From CAYGKP01 sp964350605 (GTDB taxonomy: Bacteria; Bacteroidota; Bacteroidia; Cytophagales; JAAEPT01): a stretch of DNA of 11,673 nt. The stretch spans positions 1-11,673 of the forward strand of contig CAYGKP010000068.1 in assembly GCA_964350605.1 (NCBI GenBank), in the 5' to 3' direction. Positions 6,392-11,673 of the stretch are shown piece by piece. The translations under genes and the position numbers were made by a program. The notes under the pieces were generated by a model, which searched no databases, was not told the DNA's origin, and saw nothing but the letters and a program-made list of their open reading frames with translations. The stretch's first letter is position 1; the number at the start of each line of letters is the position of its first letter.

Positions 6392-7438
6392 TTAGGGTAG
6401 TAGAACCGAGAGTAGATGGTCAATCATCGCGCCCGTATGCGCCGGAAAGTTGGCAATTCGTAGCGTTTCGTTCTTCCACACCCCGTAGCCTTTTCCCAAC
6501 ACCAGCCCCGCTGCTTCGGTTTTCTGGTGGATTGAGGTGATCAATTCTGGGTCGCCCTTCAGGGAAATGACGGTGCCCGAACGGTTCGCCGAGGGTTTGA
6601 CTAACGGCTGTAAATCGGGGTGATCCGTGAAGGTGTCAAAGAGCCGTTGCGCTTGACGGAGGGTCAGTTCGTCCTGCTCGATGATGGGGAGTGCGGCTTC
6701 CAACACCGCCCCGAGCAAGTAGATGCCCAGCACGTTGGGGGTGTGGGTGGTCTGCCACTTCAAGCGGTTTTCGTGCAGCGAGAGAAATTGGTTGTAGCGC
6801 AGGCGGTCGCCCATGTACATCGCCCGGTTGACGACTTGTTGGTTGTACACCAGGACGGCCATCCCAGCGGGCAAGCCAAAGCCTTTCTGAACCGAGGCAA
6901 ACCACAGGTCGGCCTGCTGCCAGTCGGTTTGAATCGCGGCCATGGAACTGGTGGCATCCACGCAAATCAGCGCATCGGGATGGGCTTCGCGCACTTCTTC
7001 CAAGTAGCCATGCGGCAACCACGTGCCGTTCGAGGTTTCGTTCTCGACCAGGCAAATGGTCTCGGTCGGGTCGGGCAGGGGCGGGGTTTCGTTCAGGCCG
7101 AAGGGCAGGGCCAAGGTGTTGGCGTGCAGCTTCGTGTTCCGATGGAACCAGCGTTCCCCGAATCTGCCAGTGAACACATGCGCACTCTGGCCCACCGAGA
7201 GCGACTGGGCAACGATCTCCCAGCACTCGGTGGCCGAGGAGGTGAAGACCAAGTGATAGTCCGAAGGCAGGTTCAGCTTCTCGCGAAAGAGGCGTTCGAC
7301 CCGCTCGTACAAGGTGGCAAACTCAGGGCTTCGGTGGTTGCGCCCCAAGATGCCTTCTGCAGCGGCGCGGGCCATGGCTTCGGGCACAATGGCGCGAAGC
7401 TGCGAGGGACCGGGGACGAAACTCAGCGTCCCGCTCAC
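6392..7438 (-). CDS. Class-V PLP-dependent aminotransferase (SerC/alanine-glyoxylate aminotransferase-like)
   Basis: A fold-type I aminotransferase of 348 residues. The N-terminal FVPGPSQL (7-14), the phosphate-binding FTSSATE (65-71), D161 in CVDATSS, and the PLP Schiff-base lysine K185 in SVQKGFGLP (182-190) mark the class-V family. Candidate roles are phosphoserine aminotransferase or a related amino donor enzyme. The family is too broad to give a gene name from sequence alone. The start codon is GTG, overlapping the aroQ stop in a GTGA arrangement, which implies translational coupling. rnhA follows after 3 bp. Third-position GC makes long false frames on both strands here, but the motif content settles the true frame. 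Confidence 0.88.
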   Translation of the reverse strand: MSGTLSFVPGPSQLRAIVPEAMARAAAEGILGRNHRSPEFATLYERVERLFREKLNLPSDYHLVFTSSATECWEIVAQSLSVGQSAHVFTGRFGERWFHRNTKLHANTLALPFGLNETPPLPDPTETICLVENETSNGTWLPHGYLEEVREAHPDALICVDATSSMAAIQTDWQQADLWFASVQKGFGLPAGMAVLVYNQQVVNRAMYMGDRLRYNQFLSLHENRLKWQTTHTPNVLGIYLLGAVLEAALPIIEQDELTLRQAQRLFDTFTDHPDLQPLVKPSANRSGTVISLKGDPELITSIHQKTEAAGLVLGKGYGVWKNETLRIANFPAHTGAMIDHLLSVLLP

Positions 7439-7857
7439 TTCGCCTGGCGCACGAACTGGTCGAGGGCCAACCGATAGCCATCGAGCCCGAACCCGAACAG
7501 AACGCCCACGGCTTTGGGGCTGATGTAGCTGGTGTGGCGGAAGTCTTCCCGCGCGGCGATGTTCGAGATGTGCACCTCGATCACAGGCGCTTTGATGGCT
7601 GCCACCGCATCGCCCAAAGCGACCGAGGTGTGCGTCATGCCGCCGGCATTCAAGATTACGCCATCATAATCGAAGGCCTTGTGAAGCTCATCGATCAGTT
7701 CGCCTTCGATGTTCGACTGCGCGTAGCGGAGCGTGAGCCCGGGATAGTCCTTCTGGAGCTTGGCAAAAAAGGCATCGAACGACTCGTTTCCGTAGATGTC
7801 CACCTCCCGCTTACCCAGCAGGTTGAGATTGGGGCCGTTGAGGATGAGGATCTCCAT
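7435..7857 (-). CDS. aroQ: 3-dehydroquinate dehydratase, type II
   Basis: A cytoplasmic shikimate-pathway enzyme of 140 residues that removes water from 3-dehydroquinate to give 3-dehydroshikimate. Type II features are complete: NGPNLNLLG (8-16), R17 and the catalytic Y22 in the flexible loop (REVDIYG), N70 and H76 in NAGGMTHTS, E94 and the catalytic H96 in EVHISN, and R103 in AAREDFRHTSYIS. It normally forms a dodecamer. The gene is first in an operon with the aminotransferase and rnhA. It is divergent from xerD with only 12 bp between start codons, so its promoter must lie inside the xerD coding region. I found no clear -7 match there. Confidence 0.96.
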   Translation of the reverse strand: MEILILNGPNLNLLGKREVDIYGNESFDAFFAKLQKDYPGLTLRYAQSNIEGELIDELHKAFDYDGVILNAGGMTHTSVALGDAVAAIKAPVIEVHISNIAAREDFRHTSYISPKAVGVLFGFGLDGYRLALDQFVRQAK

Positions 7858-7864
7858 ACTTTTG
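7857..7864 (+). promoter_or_regulatory. Bacteroidota-type -7 element directly before xerD
   Basis: TACTTTTG matches TAnnTTTG perfectly. Its first T is the complement of the first base of the aroQ start codon, and its last G lies 5 nt before the xerD ATG at 7870. Transcription about 7 nt downstream would begin at or next to the ATG, giving a leaderless xerD mRNA. A TTG at 7838-7840 is 16 nt upstream, closer than the usual spacing. Confidence 0.5.
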
Positions 7865-7869
7865 TGTCA

Positions 7870-8763
7870 ATGACTTGGGACAACGCCCTGGACCAGTTCC
7901 GCCAACACCTGCAGCTTGAGCGTTCCCTCTCGCCGCATTCGGTGGCCGCGTACCTGCGCGATGTGCGCAAACTACGCGAGTCTGTTGAGCCTTCCAACGT
8001 GGGGCCCACCGAGGTGGTCCAATTGCAAGTCGACCACTTGCTGACCGAGCTGGGCGAATTGGGCCTGGAACCTGCCAGCCAAGCGCGGATTCTCTCGGGC
8101 ATCAAAGCCTTTTATAAGTTTTTGCTCGAAGAAGATCACCTCCAGATCAACCCCGCCGAATTGATCGAAGGCCCCCGGCAAGGCCGCAAGCTGCCCGACA
8201 CCCTTTCGCTGGAGGACATCGACCGATTGCTCGACGCCATCGACTTGTCTGCCCCGATGGGCCAACGCGATCGTGCGATTATCGAGGTGCTCTACGGCTG
8301 TGGCCTGCGGGTGACCGAGCTCTGTCAATTGAAATTGAACCAGGTGCATGCCGATCTGGGCTTCCTGCGCATCATTGGAAAGGGAAACAAGGAACGGCTG
8401 GTGCCCATCGGTCGCTCGGCGCTCAGGCACATGCAATTGTACCTAGACACTGTCCGGGTTCACCAACCCAAGCGGGCTGGGCAGGAAGCCTACGTGTTTC
8501 TGAATGTCCGAGGCGGGCACCTCTCGCGGGTCGCCATCTTTTTGCTTGTCAAGAAATTGGCCGCTCAGACGGGCCTGCGCAAGCGCATCTCGCCGCACAC
8601 CTTTCGCCACTCGTTTGCGACCCATTTATTGGAAGGCGGGGCCGACCTGCGGGCGGTTCAGGAGATGCTGGGCCACGCCTCGATCACCACCACCGAAATC
8701 TATACCCACCTGGACCGCGACTATTTGCGTTCGGTTCTGACCGAATTTCACCCGCGCAGCTAG
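7870..8763 (+). CDS. xerD: Site-specific tyrosine recombinase XerD
   Basis: A tyrosine recombinase of 297 residues, the standard Xer length, that resolves chromosome dimers at dif together with a partner recombinase under FtsK control. The N-terminal SAM-like core-binding domain covers about residues 1-90 (ALDQFRQHLQLERSLSPHSV). The catalytic domain has the full set: R147 in GCGLRVTEL, K171 in GKGNKER, H243 and R246 in HTFRHSFATH, H269 in MLGHASITTTEIY, and the nucleophile Y278. The frame is open upstream to 7534 across aroQ, but the family length and N-terminal start fit the ATG at 7870. A GTG at 7864 is a less likely alternative. Presence beside ftsK and lack of mobile-element neighbours favour a housekeeping Xer over an integrase. 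XerC versus XerD is not certain from sequence alone. Confidence 0.93.
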   Translation: MTWDNALDQFRQHLQLERSLSPHSVAAYLRDVRKLRESVEPSNVGPTEVVQLQVDHLLTELGELGLEPASQARILSGIKAFYKFLLEEDHLQINPAELIEGPRQGRKLPDTLSLEDIDRLLDAIDLSAPMGQRDRAIIEVLYGCGLRVTELCQLKLNQVHADLGFLRIIGKGNKERLVPIGRSALRHMQLYLDTVRVHQPKRAGQEAYVFLNVRGGHLSRVAIFLLVKKLAAQTGLRKRISPHTFRHSFATHLLEGGADLRAVQEMLGHASITTTEIYTHLDRDYLRSVLTEFHPRS

Positions 8764-8771
8764 TACCTTCG
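8764..8771 (+). promoter_or_regulatory. -7-like element (TAnnTTCG variant) upstream of pyrD
   Basis: TACCTTCG starts on the base after the xerD stop codon and is followed by CA. It differs from the TAnnTTTG consensus only at the third T, as does the box before ftsK. The predicted start would leave a leader of about 22 nt before the TTG at 8800. Confidence 0.45.
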
Positions 8772-8799
8772 CAGCCCATTCTCCAATTCGATTGCTCCC

Positions 8800-9846
8800 T
8801 TGGGTTTCTACCGCGCCATTCTTCGCCCCCTGGCCTTCACGCTGAACGCCGAAAGGGCCCACCGCACGACGATGAGTTTGTTTGTCTTCTGGCTCAAGGT
8901 GCCGGGCGTCAAAGGCTATTTCCGAAAGCGCACCGAGAAGTCAATGGTCGGGCTCGAACGCGAAGTGTTCGGCTTGCGATTCCCGAGCCCCGTGGGTTTG
9001 GCCGCCGGGTTTGACAAGGATGCCGAGTGGACCGAAGAATTGGCCCTGCTCGGCTTCGGCTACGTGGAGATCGGCACCTTGACGCCTCGCCATCAAAACG
9101 GGAACCCCCAGCCCCGTCTGTTCCGCTTGAAAAAAGACGAGGCCCTGATCAACCGCATGGGCTTCAACAATGGGGGGGTGGATAAAGCTGTCGAGCGACT
9201 TAAGAAGCAAAACGCGGGCATCCCTGTCGGTGGGAACATCGGCAAGAACAAGCACACCCCCATCGAGGACGCGGCCAGTGATTACCTCATTTGCCTCGAT
9301 AAGCTCTACCCGGTGGTCGACTACTTCGTGGTCAATGTATCCTCTCCTAATACGGCGCATCTGCGTTCGCTGCAAGAGAAACGCCCGCTGCTTAACCTGC
9401 TGGCCCAACTGCGAAGCGCAATGGACAAACAACCTGTCCGCAAGCCCCTGCTCCTGAAAATTGCACCGGACTTAAGCGACGAACAACTCGATGAAATCTT
9501 GGAGGTCTGTCACCAAAGTGCCATGGACGCCCTGATCGCTACAACCACGACTGTTAAGCGTGAGGACCTTGTGACCGATTGGGAGGACGTGGTAAAAATT
9601 GGCGACGGCGGCCTGAGTGGCCAACCCATTCGTGAACGATCCACCGAGGTGATTGCCTATTTGGCCGCGCGCACGAAGCTGCCAATCATCGGGGTGGGGG
9701 GCGTCGATTCGCCCGAGGCGACGCAAGAGAAGCTCGAAGCGGGGGCCTCGTTGGTCCAGGTCTACACCGGGATGGTATACCAAGGCCCAGCCCTCATGCG
9801 CCGGATCAACAAAGGACTTCGCGCCTTGGCCGAAACCCAGGCGTAG
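8800..9846 (+). CDS. pyrD: Dihydroorotate dehydrogenase (quinone), class 2
   Basis: A membrane-associated flavoenzyme of 348 residues that oxidises dihydroorotate to orotate in pyrimidine synthesis and passes electrons to quinone. The N-terminal extension (FYRAILRPLAFTLNAERAHR, residues 3-22) is the class 2 membrane-binding helix pair. FMN and substrate sites are clear: GLAAGFDKDAE with K73, NRMGFNN (118-124), NVSSPNT with the catalytic S182, LLKIAPDL with K220, GGLSGQP (270-276), GVGGVDSPEA and VYTGMVYQGP. One key position is odd: the usual ATNTT motif, whose Asn contacts orotate, reads ATTTT here (Thr249). The start is TTG at 8800; the next in-frame ATG (8872) would remove the membrane helix. 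It lies 36 bp after xerD and 21 bp before ftsK. Confidence 0.95.
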   Translation: MGFYRAILRPLAFTLNAERAHRTTMSLFVFWLKVPGVKGYFRKRTEKSMVGLEREVFGLRFPSPVGLAAGFDKDAEWTEELALLGFGYVEIGTLTPRHQNGNPQPRLFRLKKDEALINRMGFNNGGVDKAVERLKKQNAGIPVGGNIGKNKHTPIEDAASDYLICLDKLYPVVDYFVVNVSSPNTAHLRSLQEKRPLLNLLAQLRSAMDKQPVRKPLLLKIAPDLSDEQLDEILEVCHQSAMDALIATTTTVKREDLVTDWEDVVKIGDGGLSGQPIRERSTEVIAYLAARTKLPIIGVGGVDSPEATQEKLEAGASLVQVYTGMVYQGPALMRRINKGLRALAETQA

Positions 9847-9853
9847 GCTTTTG

Positions 9854-9861
9854 TATCTTCG
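9854..9861 (+). promoter_or_regulatory. -7-like element (TAnnTTCG variant) directly before ftsK
   Basis: TATCTTCG, followed by CCCCGC, starts 7 bp after the pyrD stop and ends 6 nt before the ftsK GTG. A start about 7 nt downstream falls on the GTG itself, which suggests a leaderless transcript. It has one mismatch to TAnnTTTG, identical in position to the box before pyrD. A TTTTG (9849-9853) directly abuts it. Confidence 0.5.
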
Positions 9862-9867
9862 CCCCGC

Positions 9868-11673
9868 GTGGCGGGAAATTCCTACAAATCCGAAGGGTCG
9901 ACGACCCGAAAGCGAAAGCCCTCGAGGGCCAAGCGTAAAGGCAACGCAGTGCCCTTTTTGCGCGACCGACGCTTCCTGTTAATCGCTGGGCTGACGCTGC
10001 TTGCCCTTTCGCTATTCCTGCTGGTAGCCTTCATTTCGTACCTACTGACAGGCGCAGCCGACCACAGTTTGGTCGATGCCCTGGGGCGTGGTGAAGCGCG
10101 TCAAGCGGGCCAGGAGGCCCAAAACTGGCTCGGACTGCTGGGGGCGTTGGCGGCGCATCTGTTCGTCTACCGCTGGTTCGGCGTGTTCGCCTTCTTGTTG
10201 ATCCCGCTCTTGCTGCTGACGGGGCGGCGGGTGTTGGTGGCGCGTCCGCATCCCTGGCGGGGAAAAATTGTCCCGATCTGTGTGTTCGGGTTGTTGTGGG
10301 GCAGCTGGATGCTCGGCCAAGTGCAAGTAGCCGCGGCCAGCGATGGATTCATTCTGTTCCTCAGCGGTGGTTTCGGTTTCAAATTCGCTTCGTTCATGGA
10401 CAGCGTGGTCGGCTGGGGCAGTTGGATTTTCCTTTTGCTCGCCTTAGCAGGCTTCCTAATCTTTTTCTTGGACATCAAGCACGTGGACTTTTTCCGCCGA
10501 CAGGCTGGCGAGAATGAGTCAATCACTGATGAGACAGAGGCCGGTTGGGCGAACGCCGAAGGGGAGGAAGCGAATGACTACGAGGAGGAAGAGGCCGAGA
10601 AAAAAGACGTGCCCGACCCTGTCTTGAAGCCCGAGCCCCGGACAGGCCCCGTGTTCGAAGTGGAGGAGAAGCCCACCCCCGAGCTACGCCACGAACCGAC
10701 TCCCGAGCCCGTTCGGCAGCAGCAGCCTGAACCCGCGAATAAATCGGAGGAAAAGGCGGAGGATAACCTCGACCTCGAGGTGGACGAAGGCGTCACAGCC
10801 CAAGACATCCTAGACGGAAAGGTCCAGAACTTCGACCCGACGATGGATTTGCCTTCGTACCAGTATCCCGAGCTTCAATTGCTGACCGAGCAGGAAGAAG
10901 GGGGCAAGGTGTCGCGCGAAGAATTGGAGGCCAACAAGGACCGAATTGTCGAGACCTTGGGCCACTACAAAATTGGGGTCGAAAGTATCAAGGCGACCAT
11001 CGGGCCGACCGTGACGCTGTATGAAATCGTGCCCGAGAAAGGGGTGAAGATCTCCAAGATCAAAAACCTGGAGGACGACATCGCCCTCTCGTTGGCGGCC
11101 CTGGGCATTCGCATCATTGCACCAATTCCGGGGAAAGGAACCATTGGCATCGAGGTGCCCAACTCGACGCGTCAGACCGTGCGCATGCGGGCGGTGCTTG
11201 CGAACGAGAAGTATTTGAAGAGCGACATGGAACTGCCCATCGTGCTGGGCAAAACCATCTCGAACGACATTTTCCAATTCGACCTGACTAAGATGCCCCA
11301 CCTACTCATGGCCGGGGCCACGGGGATGGGGAAATCGGTGGGCATCAACGTGCTGCTGACCTCGTTGCTCTACAAAAAACACCCCTCGCAACTGAAGCTC
11401 GTCCTGATCGACCCCAAGAAAGTTGAATTGTCGATCTACAACCGATTGGAGCGTCACTTCCTCGCCAAGCTGCCCGATGGCGAAGACGCGATCATCACCG
11501 ACACCAAGCTGGTCGTCAAGACCCTTGGCTCGCTGTGTGTCGAGATGGACCAGCGGTACGACCTGCTGAAGGAAGCGGGCTGTCGCAACCTGCGCGAGTA
11601 CAACGAGAAATTTGTCAGCCGCCGCCTGAATCCCGAGAACGGCCACCGCTTCTTGCCCTACATCGTCCTGGTG
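9868..11673 (+). CDS. ftsK: DNA translocase FtsK (partial, cut by the right edge)
   Basis: The first 602 codons of FtsK, the septal DNA pump that clears the chromosome terminus and activates Xer recombination. Four membrane segments lie near residues 36-60, 91-115, 130-155 and 184-206. A linker rich in Glu and Pro follows (about 215-325). The motor begins around residue 350, including the alpha domain (about 360-450). Walker A is GATGMGKS (483-490, K489); the residue before the second Gly is Met, where Gln or Ser is usual. The window ends right after LPYIVLV, exactly where Walker B (IDE) is expected, so Walker B and the C-terminal gamma domain are outside. The GTG start at 9868 is the first possible start after an in-frame stop region and gives a normal basic N-terminus (SYKSEG, then RKRKPSRAKRKG). 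It is the third plus-strand gene after xerD and pyrD. Confidence 0.95.
   Translation, partial: MAGNSYKSEGSTTRKRKPSRAKRKGNAVPFLRDRRFLLIAGLTLLALSLFLLVAFISYLLTGAADHSLVDALGRGEARQAGQEAQNWLGLLGALAAHLFVYRWFGVFAFLLIPLLLLTGRRVLVARPHPWRGKIVPICVFGLLWGSWMLGQVQVAAASDGFILFLSGGFGFKFASFMDSVVGWGSWIFLLLALAGFLIFFLDIKHVDFFRRQAGENESITDETEAGWANAEGEEANDYEEEEAEKKDVPDPVLKPEPRTGPVFEVEEKPTPELRHEPTPEPVRQQQPEPANKSEEKAEDNLDLEVDEGVTAQDILDGKVQNFDPTMDLPSYQYPELQLLTEQEEGGKVSREELEANKDRIVETLGHYKIGVESIKATIGPTVTLYEIVPEKGVKISKIKNLEDDIALSLAALGIRIIAPIPGKGTIGIEVPNSTRQTVRMRAVLANEKYLKSDMELPIVLGKTISNDIFQFDLTKMPHLLMAGATGMGKSVGINVLLTSLLYKKHPSQLKLVLIDPKKVELSIYNRLERHFLAKLPDGEDAIITDTKLVVKTLGSLCVEMDQRYDLLKEAGCRNLREYNEKFVSRRLNPENGHRFLPYIVLV

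Noticed and set aside
6620..7477. Long open frame (285 codons) on the plus strand across the aminotransferase
   Set aside because: It is antisense to a gene with clear PLP-enzyme motifs; GC-rich third positions in this genome create long false frames on the opposite strand. The translation shows no family motif.
7534..7869. 112-codon upstream extension of XerD through aroQ
   Set aside because: It lies entirely antisense to aroQ, which has all its catalytic residues. XerD proteins are about 300 residues and the ATG at 7870 gives 297.
7870..8763. The tyrosine recombinase as an integrase of a mobile element
   Set aside because: The length and motifs fit a housekeeping Xer protein, its neighbours are core genes, and I see no attachment-site repeats, tRNA gene or cargo.
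1..11673. CRISPR arrays, defence islands, toxin-antitoxin pairs, insertion sequences, rRNA or tRNA genes
   Set aside because: I looked on both strands and saw no regularly spaced repeats, transposase motifs, tRNA-like cloverleaf or paired small toxin/antitoxin genes. The window is core-genome-like.

Overview
The window looks like a stretch of ordinary chromosome from a member of the Bacteroidota with a fairly high GC content (high fifties percent by eye). Three things support this. Five genes have a match to the Bacteroidota -7 promoter element TAnnTTTG, or its TAnnTTCG variant, just upstream. Start codons lack obvious Shine-Dalgarno sequences. FtsK, the class-V aminotransferase and the saccharopine dehydrogenase-like protein all have the look of their Bacteroidota versions. 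I cannot name a genus.

Layout. Positions 1-3223 (minus strand) read, in transcription order: a calcineurin-like metallophosphoesterase, a PlsC-type acyltransferase, gatC, and a large multi-pass membrane protein with a TPR-like tail that runs off the left edge. PlsC and gatC overlap by 4 bp. A 110-bp divergent region (3224-3333) separates this block from a plus-strand pair, a ROK sugar kinase and a saccharopine dehydrogenase-like protein, which abut with no gap. A small orphan ORF of 70 codons (5670-5882) follows. Converging on it from the right is a tight minus-strand operon: aroQ, a class-V aminotransferase and rnhA. Only 12 bp separate the aroQ start codon from the divergent xerD. Then xerD, pyrD and ftsK follow on the plus strand, each with its own -7-like element. 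FtsK runs off the right edge just before its Walker B motif. Coding density is very high. The longest gap without a gene is 122 bp (5548-5669), which holds a T-tract, a weak promoter-like box and a small GAAA-tetraloop hairpin.

How the genes work together. Most are housekeeping genes. aroQ serves the shikimate pathway, pyrD pyrimidine synthesis, plsC phospholipid synthesis, gatC tRNA-dependent amidation, and rnhA RNA/DNA hybrid removal. xerD and ftsK are two parts of the same chromosome-dimer resolution machinery, separated here only by pyrD. I see no mobile element, CRISPR array, RNA gene, toxin-antitoxin pair or defence system, and no convincing novel multi-gene system. The best leads are the shared -7 element with two probably leaderless genes, an Asn-to-Thr change at an orotate-binding position of PyrD, a ROK kinase that has lost all three zinc cysteines, and the unrecognised 70-residue protein.
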